Origin: Halomonas binhaiensis
GTDB lineage: Bacteria > Pseudomonadota > Gammaproteobacteria > Pseudomonadales > Halomonadaceae
Length of the DNA stretch: 64,000 bases
NCBI RefSeq assembly: GCF_008329985.2
Contig: NZ_CP038437.2
Coordinates: forward strand, 3,472,001-3,536,000
Direction: 5' to 3'
Every line of letters begins with the position of its first letter. Positions within the stretch are counted from its first letter, which is position 1. A program made the translations under genes and the position numbers. The notes beneath the pieces are model-generated. The model had not been told where the DNA came from and did not search any database. It saw only the letters and a list, made by a program, of their open reading frames with translations. Shown here piece by piece: positions 25,825 to 34,256 of the stretch.

Positions 25825-26988
25825 ATGTCGCTATCGCATGAATTCCAGCACAAGGTACTGGTACCGCATACATGGCTGATACTGGCCCTGTTCCTGGCTG
25901 CGCCAACTGCCCAGGCCCAGTTGGCTCTTGGTAGCGTCCAGACTCGAGACTTGTCCTTGCAACTGGAGGTGGTGGCCGATGAGCTCTCCTATCCCTGGTC
26001 TATGACCTTCCTTCCTGACGGTCGTCTGTTGGTCAGTGAACGCTCCGGTGCTCTGGTTCTGGTAGATCAGGGCAAGGTGAGCCGGCTTGATGGCATGCCA
26101 GAGGTCTCTGCGGTCGCTCAAGGAGGCTTGTTCGACCTCACCCTTCACCCCCAATTCGGGGATGGTGAGCATGACTGGCTGTACTTCAGTTGGGCGCAAC
26201 CTGCCGACACGGACGATAGACGATACGACGCGACAACCCTGTCGAGGGTCTGGTTCGATGGCACTCGTCTTGGGCGCATGGAGCATCTGTTCATGCAGAA
26301 CAAGCCAGCCACCCCCGGAAAGCACTACGGAGGGCGCGTGGTATGGCTGGAGGATGGCACATTGATATTATCCGTCGGTGAACGTGGTGATCCGCCACGC
26401 TCTCAGGATCCCGGCGACCATGCTGGCAGCCTGATCCATCTGGATGAGCAGGGCAGGCCTCAGTCCACTTCTGCATTGCCCGATGCAGCCCCGGGGATGT
26501 ACTCCATGGGGCATCGTAATCCTCAGGGGCTGGCCTTGGCGCCCGATGGTATCTTGTGGTCATCCGAACATGGGCCACGTACCGGTGACGAACTCAACCA
26601 CATCGTTGCTGGAGAGAATTATGGCTGGCCTGAAGTGACCCTGGGGCGGGACTACGCCACCAACCAACCCATTGGACGCGAAAGCGCCCCCGGCATGCGT
26701 GATCCTGTACATGTCTTCGAAGGTCGCTTCGCCCCTTCCGGACTGGCCGTCGTGACCAGCGAACAGTTTCCACAGTGGCAAGGAGACCTGCTTGCGGGGG
26801 GGCTTCGCAGCGAACGTCTGGTGCGCCTCCAGGTGAGCGAAGGCCGTGTCATTGAACACGAAGTGATACTTGATGCCGAGGTCGGCCGTATCCGAGATGT
26901 ACGTCAGGGTCCAGATGGCGCGATTTACCTGCTGACCGATGCCGATCCGGGAAGACTATTGCGTCTGCGGCCCGAAACATCACCCTAG
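25825..26988 (+). CDS. yliI: PQQ-dependent aldose sugar dehydrogenase (YliI/Asd type)
   Basis: A periplasmic soluble quinoprotein of 387 residues that oxidises aldoses with PQQ. A signal peptide (LILALFLAAPTAQAQ) precedes a six-bladed propeller with YPWSMTFLPDGRLLVSERSG, GGLFDLTLHP, GGRVVWLEDGTLILSVGERGD, GHRNPQGLALAPDGILWSSEHGPRTGDELN and a C-terminal GPDGAIYLLTD. These are the YliI-family blocks. The start at 25825 has CTCCGGGAGG upstream. No PQQ synthesis genes are in view, so cofactor supply must come from elsewhere. It appears to be a single-gene unit. Confidence 0.92.
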   Translation: MSLSHEFQHKVLVPHTWLILALFLAAPTAQAQLALGSVQTRDLSLQLEVVADELSYPWSMTFLPDGRLLVSERSGALVLVDQGKVSRLDGMPEVSAVAQGGLFDLTLHPQFGDGEHDWLYFSWAQPADTDDRRYDATTLSRVWFDGTRLGRMEHLFMQNKPATPGKHYGGRVVWLEDGTLILSVGERGDPPRSQDPGDHAGSLIHLDEQGRPQSTSALPDAAPGMYSMGHRNPQGLALAPDGILWSSEHGPRTGDELNHIVAGENYGWPEVTLGRDYATNQPIGRESAPGMRDPVHVFEGRFAPSGLAVVTSEQFPQWQGDLLAGGLRSERLVRLQVSEGRVIEHEVILDAEVGRIRDVRQGPDGAIYLLTDADPGRLLRLRPETSP

Positions 26989-27089
26989 GTACTCGTGATA
27001 AGAGACCTGGATATCGGCTTCAGTTGCCAGTTACCCCGTCAGTACCGACAATGCCATATAATCAAGTTTCCTTGGTGAAGGAGGTGGGT

Positions 27090-27479
27090 GTGAGCGACCA
27101 ACCACTTGCAGCACTAAAACGAGTACTGGCCAAAGAGCCGCAACTCGATTTCGCTGTACTGATTGGCAGTCAAGCAACCAATCAAGCACGCCCTGGCAGC
27201 GATTGGGATATTGCTGTCCAATGGCACTCCTCTCCTCCCGTCCTGGCACAACTGGCTCGCCAGGAAACACTTCGCCGCCACCTTGCTACCGCCATTGAAG
27301 TAGATGACACCCAGCTCGACCTCATCGACTTGCAACGTGCCAATCTCGCCATGCGGGCTGCAGTAGCCGAAGAAGGTATCCCGCTCAAAGGAGAAGATGA
27401 ATTGCCTTGGATGCGTTTTCTGACGCGAACTTGGAGAGACCTTGAGCACTGGTACCTGGAGCAGGAATATGCGTCTTGA
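27090..27479 (+). CDS. mntA: MntA-type nucleotidyltransferase antitoxin
   Basis: A minimal nucleotidyltransferase of 129 residues. The active-site motif GSX10DXD is complete (G26, S27, D38, D40). In known MntA/HepT pairs this enzyme adds AMP units to HepT and so neutralises it. I choose GTG at 27090 because AAGGAGG lies five bases upstream and the length is then normal; the frame is open to 27024 without similarity. The last 11 bp overlap hepT, the typical arrangement for this module. Confidence 0.9.
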   Translation: MSDQPLAALKRVLAKEPQLDFAVLIGSQATNQARPGSDWDIAVQWHSSPPVLAQLARQETLRRHLATAIEVDDTQLDLIDLQRANLAMRAAVAEEGIPLKGEDELPWMRFLTRTWRDLEHWYLEQEYAS

Positions 27480-27909
27480 TCTCTATCTGGCCGAGACTCG
27501 TCAATTAGCGGCTCATCAGAGTACGATTCTGGACCAGGCCGCTGATCGCCTCCGCAACGAAGCAACGCTCTCTGAACTGGAACAGAATGGTGTGCTGCAT
27601 GCTCTCCAGGTATTAACCGAGAACGCCATTGGCAAAGCCAAACACACGCTCAAGGCTCTCGGCCAACCAGTACCCGTTTCCGCCTACGATGCCTTTGCAA
27701 CACTGGCCAGGCATCGACAGATCAACACATCAGACCTTGATGCCTGGAACGCGGCCATAGGTCTGCGCAATCGAATCGTGCATGATGATATCAACCCCAT
27801 CGTTCAGGACTGCCTCAATCTGGATATGACGATTGTGCTGGACCTCGTCAGGCAGCAGCAATATCACTTTATTCGTGACTATCTGATGGCGCCACCCGAC
27901 CTGTGCTGA
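27469..27909 (+). CDS. hepT: HepT-like ribonuclease toxin, acceptor tyrosine replaced
   Basis: A 146-residue all-helical HEPN protein, the toxin partner of MntA. The RX4H ribonuclease motif is present as RNRIVH (R100 to H105). In described HepT proteins the motif continues HXY and the tyrosine receives AMP from MntA; here the sequence is HDD, so aspartate 107 occupies that place. The start at 27469 (MRLDLYLAE) overlaps the mntA stop and has GGAGCAGG upstream. Whether the toxin is active, or held in check another way, cannot be told from sequence. Confidence 0.88.
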   Translation: MRLDLYLAETRQLAAHQSTILDQAADRLRNEATLSELEQNGVLHALQVLTENAIGKAKHTLKALGQPVPVSAYDAFATLARHRQINTSDLDAWNAAIGLRNRIVHDDINPIVQDCLNLDMTIVLDLVRQQQYHFIRDYLMAPPDLC

Positions 27910-27969
27910 TATTTCCCTGGCGCGCAGACCGCTTGTCACCCATGTTACCCTTTAGTAGCGAAAGCTGAA

Positions 27970-28013
27970 TCGAGCAGTGAAAGCAGAACCGTGGGTTGGC
28001 TTTCACTGCTCGA
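27970..28013 (+). terminator. 15-bp inverted repeat downstream of hepT
   Basis: TCGAGCAGTGAAAGC (27970-27984) and GCTTTCACTGCTCGA (27999-28013) pair perfectly across a 14-nt loop. A pyrimidine-rich ATCTCTTGTCTT follows. It probably ends the mntA-hepT transcript ahead of the BCCT gene. Confidence 0.6.
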
Positions 28014-28109
28014 ATCTCTTGTCTTCGTTGACCATTCAACGAGGCATTTCCCGTGGGGCTTGCCACACTGGAAGAAACAAAGACTCAAACAATGCAAGGG
28101 AGTAACTCA

Positions 28110-29777
28110 ATGGAAAAGCACGCGCCCGATGAGTCCGGCACGGCGCCGGGCACCAGCGAGGGTGTCCCGGCCCCGGAAGGACCTGCCAACCTGATTGACA
28201 CGGATTACGTCATTGGTCAGGACAATATCACCACCCGCACTTTAGGGGTGAATGTTGACCTGCACGGCAAGGTTTTCACCATATCGTCTCTGGTAATTCT
28301 CGTCTTCGTCATCCTGTCACTCGCCCTGCAACAGCAGGTTGGTTCTTTATTCGGCGGTGTACGTGACTGGCTGACGACACACCTGACCTGGGTGTTCCTG
28401 CTAGGCGGCAATGTCTTCGTGCTGGTTTGCCTGGGATTGATCGTCTCACCGCTGGGCAAGGTCCGTATTGGTGGCGCCCACTCAAAGCCTGATTTCAGCT
28501 ATAGCGGCTGGTTCGCCATGCTGTTCGCGGCCGGCATGGGTATTGGCCTGATGTTCTACGGCGTATCAGAGCCGATGACTCACTTTTCCACCTCGCTCGC
28601 CGGTACTACCGTAGAAGGTGGAGTTCGTACCGACTGGGCCCCGCTAGGCGGTGCGGCGGGTGATGAGTCGGCAGCAATATCTCTGGGCATGGCGGCGACC
28701 ATCTTTCACTGGGGCCTGCACCCTTGGGCAACCTATGCCATCGTAGGCCTGTCCCTGGCCATCTTTGCCTTCAACAAGGGCTTGCCGCTGACCATGCGTT
28801 CGGTGTTCTACCCGATCCTCGGTGAGCGTGTCTGGGGCTGGCCGGGTCATGTCATCGATATCCTTGCCGTTTTTGCCACCCTGTTTGGCCTGGCCACATC
28901 CCTCGGCCTGGGTGCCTCACAGGCAACAGCAGGCTTGAATTATCTGTTCGATACCCCCGCTACCAATACCACCATGGTATTGCTGATCTGCGGTATTACT
29001 GCAGTCGCCCTGCTCTCCGTGGTTGCCGGGGTGGACAAGGGCGTGAGACGTCTGTCCGAGATCAATATGGTGCTGGCCTTCCTGCTGCTGGCCTTCGTCA
29101 TCGCCGTAGGCCCGACACTGGCTATTGCTACTGGCTTCTTCGACAATCTGTTCAGCTATGTGAAGGATCTCCCGGCTCTCTCCAATCCCTTCGGCCGAGA
29201 AGATGCCAACTTCAGCCAAGGCTGGACCGCCTTCTACTGGGCCTGGTGGGTCTCCTGGTCACCTTTCGTGGGTATGTTCATCGCCCGGGTCAGCCGTGGC
29301 CGCACCGTGCGTGAATTCCTCATCGCCGTACTGCTGATTCCTACACTGGTGTCAGTACTGTGGATGACCGCTTTCGGCGGCACCGCTATCAATCAGGTCG
29401 TCACCGATGGCTTCGAGGGCGTGCAAAACGCGGCGCTGGAGCTGCAGCTGTTCACCATGCTGGGTCAGCTTCCGCTGACGACCATCACCTCCTTCATCGG
29501 TATCGTGCTGGTCATCGTGTTCTTCATCACCTCATCGGATTCCGGTTCGCTGGTGATTGACTCCATCACGGCTGGAGGCAAGGTTGACGCTCCGAAACCA
29601 CAGCGTGTCTTCTGGGCCATCATCGAGGGTGCCATCGCCATCGCCTTGCTCCTCGGCGGCGGCCTGGATGCCCTGCAAGCCGCTGCGGTATCTACCGGCT
29701 TCCCCTTCATCCTGCTTCTCATGGTGGCCTGCTATACCGTCATCAAGGGGCTGATGAGCGAGCCAAAATCGGTGTGA
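28110..29777 (+). CDS. BCCT-family transporter, sodium/betaine type
   Basis: Inner-membrane importer of betaine-type compatible solutes, 555 residues with twelve helices after a roughly 70-residue acidic N-terminus. The glycine-rich motif GMGIGLMFYGVSEP matches sodium-coupled betaine carriers such as BetP. The tryptophan region WTAFYWAWWVSWSPFVGMFIARVSRGRTVREF and FFITSSDSGSLV are family hallmarks. The C-terminus is short, unlike BetT at 57797. ATG at 28110 has AAGGGAG upstream; earlier in-frame starts lack it. It is a monocistronic unit with its own terminator. Glycine betaine or a relative is the likely substrate. Confidence 0.92.
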   Translation: MEKHAPDESGTAPGTSEGVPAPEGPANLIDTDYVIGQDNITTRTLGVNVDLHGKVFTISSLVILVFVILSLALQQQVGSLFGGVRDWLTTHLTWVFLLGGNVFVLVCLGLIVSPLGKVRIGGAHSKPDFSYSGWFAMLFAAGMGIGLMFYGVSEPMTHFSTSLAGTTVEGGVRTDWAPLGGAAGDESAAISLGMAATIFHWGLHPWATYAIVGLSLAIFAFNKGLPLTMRSVFYPILGERVWGWPGHVIDILAVFATLFGLATSLGLGASQATAGLNYLFDTPATNTTMVLLICGITAVALLSVVAGVDKGVRRLSEINMVLAFLLLAFVIAVGPTLAIATGFFDNLFSYVKDLPALSNPFGREDANFSQGWTAFYWAWWVSWSPFVGMFIARVSRGRTVREFLIAVLLIPTLVSVLWMTAFGGTAINQVVTDGFEGVQNAALELQLFTMLGQLPLTTITSFIGIVLVIVFFITSSDSGSLVIDSITAGGKVDAPKPQRVFWAIIEGAIAIALLLGGGLDALQAAAVSTGFPFILLLMVACYTVIKGLMSEPKSV

Positions 29778-29827
29778 CACTCAAAGGCTGCAAGTCAGCC
29801 GACAAGAGAGCGCTACACTCATACGAA

Positions 29828-29857
29828 AACCTCCGCGGACACCCCGCGGAGGTTTTT
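29828..29857 (+). terminator. Terminator of the BCCT gene
   Basis: AACCTCCGCGG pairs with CCGCGGAGGTT (11 bp, 5-nt loop) followed by TTTTCTTT. Confidence 0.88.
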
Positions 29858-29883
29858 CTTTCAGCAAGCCTTTACTTCATGGC

Positions 29884-30600
29884 TCAACTCCACAGCATGC
29901 TGATCGGAGTATCAGGAGAGTAATGACCAGCAATCTGAGCTTGCAGCAATTCGGCAGTGGCCAGGGAATCTACCACGGCATGATGGCCATGGTAGTGCGG
30001 TAGCCCGTAGCGCAGCCTGCTGTCATGCAGTCGAATGGAGGCTGGCGGACGACCGATCCAGCGCTTGAAACGCGCCACCAGGGACTGGCGATGAATGCGT
30101 GCTTCCAGCGACATGGTATCGATCACCGGGAAGCTCAGTTCCTCACCCCAGGTAGAGCGGGCCGCCACGTCGAGGAAAGGCCGTTCAATTCGACGGTAAT
30201 GCACCACCGGAAGATGCCCGGTCATGATCTCGAGCACCTCTGGCATCACCTCTTCTATGCGTGGAGCGCCTTGTATATCCGCATGGGTGATGTGATGCAG
30301 CGTCACCGAAGCAGGTTCAAGCACGCGATGAGGGCGTACCACCCAGTAGCGACGCTTTGGCAAGTGAATGCGCGACAGTGAAAACGGCACCAGACCAATG
30401 GAAACAATCTCTGCCTTGCGGGGATCTAGCCCTGTCGTTTCCAGGTCAAGCGCCATCAACGGTGCCTCGCTGATCAGCAGGTCTGGTGAAAGATCGGCAC
30501 CTGCAAAGAAATCCGCCAGAATGGCATGTTCAGTTGATTCACGCCGACAGGCGAGATACTCATGCCAGTCGGGTACTTTCCGGGAACGCTGCAAACGCAT
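29884..30600 (-). CDS. DEDDh 3'-5' exonuclease (DNA polymerase III epsilon-like)
   Basis: A 238-residue exonuclease-fold protein. The first acidic motif is MALDLETTGLDPRKAEIVSIG, and the last is HHAVVDSLATAEL with the HxxxxD pair of DEDDh enzymes. The middle motif reads VVHYRRIERPFLD where the family usually has HNAxFD; the second aspartate is kept. It starts ten bases after the DUF294 protein gene and is surely co-transcribed with it. This pairing is common in gammaproteobacteria, often near acetate-uptake genes, but its biochemical meaning is not established. DNA or RNA as substrate is open. Confidence 0.85.
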   Translation of the reverse strand: MRLQRSRKVPDWHEYLACRRESTEHAILADFFAGADLSPDLLISEAPLMALDLETTGLDPRKAEIVSIGLVPFSLSRIHLPKRRYWVVRPHRVLEPASVTLHHITHADIQGAPRIEEVMPEVLEIMTGHLPVVHYRRIERPFLDVAARSTWGEELSFPVIDTMSLEARIHRQSLVARFKRWIGRPPASIRLHDSRLRYGLPHYHGHHAVVDSLATAELLQAQIAGHYSPDTPISMLWS

Positions 30601-30610
30601 CAGTTCTACC

Positions 30611-32506
30611 TTACCTGGTCATGGGGTAACGGAACTTGAGGAATTTCTGCGCATTACTCAACGTCTGGAAAGCGTCCTTGAGATGATGGCGTTCCTCACT
30701 GGTGACATTCTCCGGTTCGATGTTGTTATCTGGTTCCTGCTCATTCTCGAGATCGATGACCTGATGGCGGATCCGCGACATGGACAGAAACTCCATGGCA
30801 TAACGCAGTTGATCACTGACGCCCGAAGCCAGTAACTGGGTACGATCGATATCATCAAGGCGTTCAAAGCTGTTCTGGGCACGAGAACCACAAGCCAGGG
30901 CATGCACACGAATAAGGTCTACCATCGGCGCCGTACCTCGGCGCTTGAGATTGATCGAATTATTGTGCTTGCCATCCTTTTCCATCACAAAAGTGCGGAA
31001 GAAGCCCAATGGTGGCTTACGCCCCAAGGCATTGCGCGCCATGGCAGCAAGAAAGCGCGGGTGTTGTGGTGCCATGCTGGACACCAGGTCCTGCAGCGCT
31101 TCAACCAGTGAGTCCTCGCCTTGCACGGGGTCCAGATCAAAGAAGATAGAGCTGTGCAGCAACCCCTCCGCCGAGGGCTGCTCGATCCATTCACTGAAAT
31201 AGCGCTTCCATACGGAAAGGGGCTGCCGCCAACGTGGGTTGGTGGCCATGATGTCGCCTTTGCAGTAGGCATAACCACAAGCCGCCAGGCCATCGCTCAC
31301 ACGCCGGGCCATCAACATGAAATAGTCATCATGAAGCGCTGGGTCGAAGTCGTCGGACAACACCAGGGCATTGTCCTGATCAGTGACGACTGTCTGCTCA
31401 TTGCGCGCAATGGACCCGAGAGCCATGAAACAGTAGGCCACCGGGGGAGGTCCTAGCTCCTCTTCGGCCAGTTCGAGCAGGCGGCGCATGAAACTGCGGC
31501 CAATGGCCGACAGCGCCATACCGATCATATGGGAGTCGGCACCATCATGAACCATGCGAATTACCGCGGTATGGACATCTGGAGCCAGTTGGGCCAAGGA
31601 CTCGATGCTGGTCTGATGGAAGATGCTGTTGACCAGATACAGGCTGCTTTGCGTCTCGTGACGAACGACGTCAGAGAGATGCAGCATACCTACCGGAGAA
31701 CGACGCTGCATCACCGGCAAATGGTGGATGTTGTTGCTCAACATGCACAACATGGCTTCCTGCACCGACTCATCCGACTGAATCGCAATAAGCTTGCGCT
31801 CGACAATTTCGCTCACAGCCGTATCCGGCGATAAGCCTTCAGCAACGACACGGGTACGGAAATCGCTGTCGGTGAGAATGCCGACCACCTGCCACAGCTT
31901 TCCCTCGTCATCTTCGACGGTATAGCGCGGCCTGTCTCCCGGCTCATCAAGTACCAGTACCGCCGATCCTTGAGCATCACTTATCTGGCATGCAGCCTGC
32001 TGCACCGAGGCACTGGCCTTCACCATCAGTGGTGCAAAAGTCACCAGCTTGCGTACCCGCGTCGCCAACATGTCATTTTCACGCTTGCGGCTTTCCACGG
32101 CGCTCTCCAGCCGCGGACGATCCACTTCAACAAAGTCGGCGAAGTCTTCATCCAGATCACACAGACGATGAAACATCGCTTCGGGAATGAAGTAGACCAG
32201 GGTGTCTTCCATGGCCTTGGCAGGAAAACGCACCCGATGATTTCGCATCAGTCCAAAATGGCCAAAGATATCGCCCTCGCCCAGACGGTCATACAATCCA
32301 CCGTTGCGCCGAGTGACTTCTACGGCGCCACTACGGATATAACCGAACTCATGGTTCTCTGCATCGAGTTCAAGAATCTGGGTGCCTGCCTTGAAATAGC
32401 TGACCTGAACCTGGGCGGCCACCTCGTCAAGAAGCGCTTCCGGAAGCCCCTCGAAAGGAGGGAAACGTCCCAGATGCTGACTGATCTCCAGCAACTCCGC
32501 TTGCAT
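30611..32506 (-). CDS. cNMP-binding / CBS / DUF294 nucleotidyltransferase-like protein
   Basis: A 631-residue predicted signalling protein. Order of domains: cyclic-nucleotide-binding fold (about residues 15-130, GEGDIFGHFGLMRN), two CBS domains (about 160-290, VGILTDSDFRTRVV and HHLPVMQRRSPVGMLHLSD), a DUF294 nucleotidyltransferase-like domain with MALGSIARNEQTVVTDQDNALV, and a DUF294 C-terminal domain. The set suggests a sensor of nucleotide or energy state. ATG at 32506 is preferred to the one at 32512 because AGGAAGG then has normal spacing. The exonuclease gene follows in the same operon. Molecular function is unproven. Confidence 0.88.
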   Translation of the reverse strand: MQAELLEISQHLGRFPPFEGLPEALLDEVAAQVQVSYFKAGTQILELDAENHEFGYIRSGAVEVTRRNGGLYDRLGEGDIFGHFGLMRNHRVRFPAKAMEDTLVYFIPEAMFHRLCDLDEDFADFVEVDRPRLESAVESRKRENDMLATRVRKLVTFAPLMVKASASVQQAACQISDAQGSAVLVLDEPGDRPRYTVEDDEGKLWQVVGILTDSDFRTRVVAEGLSPDTAVSEIVERKLIAIQSDESVQEAMLCMLSNNIHHLPVMQRRSPVGMLHLSDVVRHETQSSLYLVNSIFHQTSIESLAQLAPDVHTAVIRMVHDGADSHMIGMALSAIGRSFMRRLLELAEEELGPPPVAYCFMALGSIARNEQTVVTDQDNALVLSDDFDPALHDDYFMLMARRVSDGLAACGYAYCKGDIMATNPRWRQPLSVWKRYFSEWIEQPSAEGLLHSSIFFDLDPVQGEDSLVEALQDLVSSMAPQHPRFLAAMARNALGRKPPLGFFRTFVMEKDGKHNNSINLKRRGTAPMVDLIRVHALACGSRAQNSFERLDDIDRTQLLASGVSDQLRYAMEFLSMSRIRHQVIDLENEQEPDNNIEPENVTSEERHHLKDAFQTLSNAQKFLKFRYPMTR

Positions 32507-32604
32507 GCTCATCCTTCCTGCTCTGCTTTACCCCAAAGTCTGGGGGGCGATCGACAGGCTGTAAAGCAGTTCTCTACATGCCGCTCTTACCGGCAAACAG
32601 GCAT

Positions 32605-32642
32605 AGAAAACCCCGTGAGCACTCTGCTCACGGGGTCTTTTG
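32605..32642. terminator. Terminator downstream of the DUF4168 gene
   Basis: CCCCGTGAGCA (32611-32621) pairs with TGCTCACGGGG (32625-32635), with T-rich flanks in both directions (TCTTTT on plus, TTTTC on minus). It should end the minus-strand DUF4168 transcript. Confidence 0.8.
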
Positions 32643-32644
32643 CA

Positions 32645-32689
32645 GTTCACATGAGGCCTTAGTCACATAAGGACAGTCACATAAGGCCT
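32645..32689. repeat. Tandem repeat, 14-bp unit, 2 copies plus diverged third
   Basis: GTCACATAAGG(A/C)C(A/T) at 32662 and 32676, preceded by a related 17-bp copy from 32645. It lies next to the terminator. Confidence 0.8.
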
Positions 32690-32762
32690 TGTGACATCAG
32701 AGCGCCACATCTATCTCGAGGAGAGTATCCCGAAGAAAGAGGCTCCCTGATCCGGGCCTCGC

Positions 32763-33146
32763 TTACTCTGTAGAAGCGGCCATTTCCTGAACTCGCTTCA
32801 TCATCTCAGGATCCTGCTGGATAGCCTGACCGATGGAGTTGAAGGTATCCACTTCCAGACCACTCTGCTGGACTGCTTCAACCATCTTCTGGTTGGCTTC
32901 GACACGCACATCCTGCTGAGCTTCCTGACCTTCGGCTTCTTGCAGGCGCTGGGTGTAGTCCTGCGAGATCGCAGAAATATCTTGAGAAGCATCAGCAAAC
33001 TTCTGCAGATCCTCATCGGCAAAGTTCTGGGCCTGCGCTGCCGCTGGGGCATCAGCTGGTGCGGATGCATCCTGAGCATGAGCAGTGGCGCTCATCAGGC
33101 CCGCAGACAGCAGAGCAGCAGTGATCAGTGAAGTCAGTCGTTGCAT
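32763..33146 (-). CDS. DUF4168 secreted protein (short paralogue)
   Basis: A 127-residue exported protein of unknown function. A signal peptide (LITAALLSAGLMSATAHAQ) and a short Ala/Pro linker precede the DUF4168 domain: FADEDLQKFADASQDISAISQDYTQRL, a charged helical middle and VEAVQQSGLEVDTFNSIGQAIQQDPEM. ATG at 33146 has GGAGG five to six bases upstream. The gene at 33534 is a paralogue with the same ends. I cannot name a function; DUF4168 proteins are small, helical and often found in salt-tolerant bacteria and cyanobacteria. Confidence 0.8.
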   Translation of the reverse strand: MQRLTSLITAALLSAGLMSATAHAQDASAPADAPAAAQAQNFADEDLQKFADASQDISAISQDYTQRLQEAEGQEAQQDVRVEANQKMVEAVQQSGLEVDTFNSIGQAIQQDPEMMKRVQEMAASTE

Positions 33147-33533
33147 GAAATCCTCCAATGGATTCGTTTCAGGTTCATCAATCGCTCGTCCTATGAGACG
33201 ACGACTTCTGCCCTAGGTTCCAAACGTCATGTCACAAAACTCAAAAAGTGGCCTTGAATTGCGACTTTCATGGAGTGTGCCACATGACCATAGGCAAAGA
33301 TGTTGATACATGGCAATCGAGCTATGTACACCCGCTGGCACCGCCGGCGGGGCATGGCCTCAGGAATGGAACTTGAAAGGCTTCCTGAGGATAGCTTTCG
33401 GGGTAGAACTTCAAATAGTACTGGAAGCTAGCACTTGAAATGGTACCGATGGCACCGGAGATGGTCCTGGAGACAATGATCGCGGAAACTCAAGCGATAC
33501 AGCTCATGAGTCTCCAGGACAAGGCGGTGATGA
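33147..33533. other. Intergenic region without a supported gene
   Basis: 387 bp between the two DUF4168 genes. The right half has degenerate repeats of ACTTGAAA and ATGG(T/C)ACCG type. No credible open frame, RNA gene or terminator with a T tract is visible. Confidence 0.5.
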
Positions 33534-34256
33534 TCAGCGCTGAACCATTGACTGCACACGCTGCAGCAGCTCAGGGTCCTGCTGCACGGCCATGCCGATG
33601 GAATTGAAGGTATTTACATCCAAACCACTGCTCTGTACCGCTTCAGAAATCTTCTGGTTGGCTTCAACCTGCAGGGCCTGCTGGGCCTCGACATCCGTTT
33701 CAGCCTGTAGCTGCTGAGAGTAGTCCTGGGTAATGCCAGCAACTTCACTGGAGGCATCGGCAAACTTCTGCAGATCCTCATCGCTGAAATCCTGGGTTGC
33801 TGCAGCATCAACGCCTGCAGAAGTGCTGGCGCCAGCAGCCATATCACTGCTGTTCATAGAACCTTCCATGGATGTGCCTGCACCCGCTTCAGTCGTGCTG
33901 CTGGTACCCATGGCCGCATCAGTGCCGGACTCGACCGCGGAGCTTACACCATCAACGGCACTGGAACCCGCATCCATGGCAGCATCGGCACCGGACTCCA
34001 CTGTCGAGCCTACACTGTCGACGGCGCTGGAACCTGCATCCATTGCCGCATCAGCACCGGACTGCAGTGCACTGCCCACCCCACCTTGGGTGGATGCGCC
34101 AGCACTGGTTTGCGCAGAGACATCCGCACCACCGGCGCTTGTCCCGACACCGACATCAGCAGAAGTATCACTGCCGATTTCCAGAGCGTTAGCAGTCGTA
34201 CTTGCCAAAGCAGCGGACAGCAGAGTAGCAGAAATTACTGTCGTCAATCGTTGCAT
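33534..34256 (-). CDS. DUF4168 secreted protein with low-complexity insertion (long paralogue)
   Basis: This 240-residue paralogue shares the leader (MQRLT-V-SATLLSA pattern) and the C-terminal DUF4168 domain (FSDEDLQKFADASSEVAGITQDYSQQL to LDVNTFNSIGMAVQQDPELL) with the gene at 32763. Between them lies about 120 residues rich in Ala, Gly, Ser, Thr and Asp, including two 22-residue repeats of the SGADAAMDAGSSAVD type and a partial third. GGAGG lies six bases before the ATG at 34256. The layout, a linker expansion right after the signal peptide, is the same as in the PRC-barrel pair at 11836 and 12669. Confidence 0.8.
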   Translation of the reverse strand: MQRLTTVISATLLSAALASTTANALEIGSDTSADVGVGTSAGGADVSAQTSAGASTQGGVGSALQSGADAAMDAGSSAVDSVGSTVESGADAAMDAGSSAVDGVSSAVESGTDAAMGTSSTTEAGAGTSMEGSMNSSDMAAGASTSAGVDAAATQDFSDEDLQKFADASSEVAGITQDYSQQLQAETDVEAQQALQVEANQKISEAVQSSGLDVNTFNSIGMAVQQDPELLQRVQSMVQR

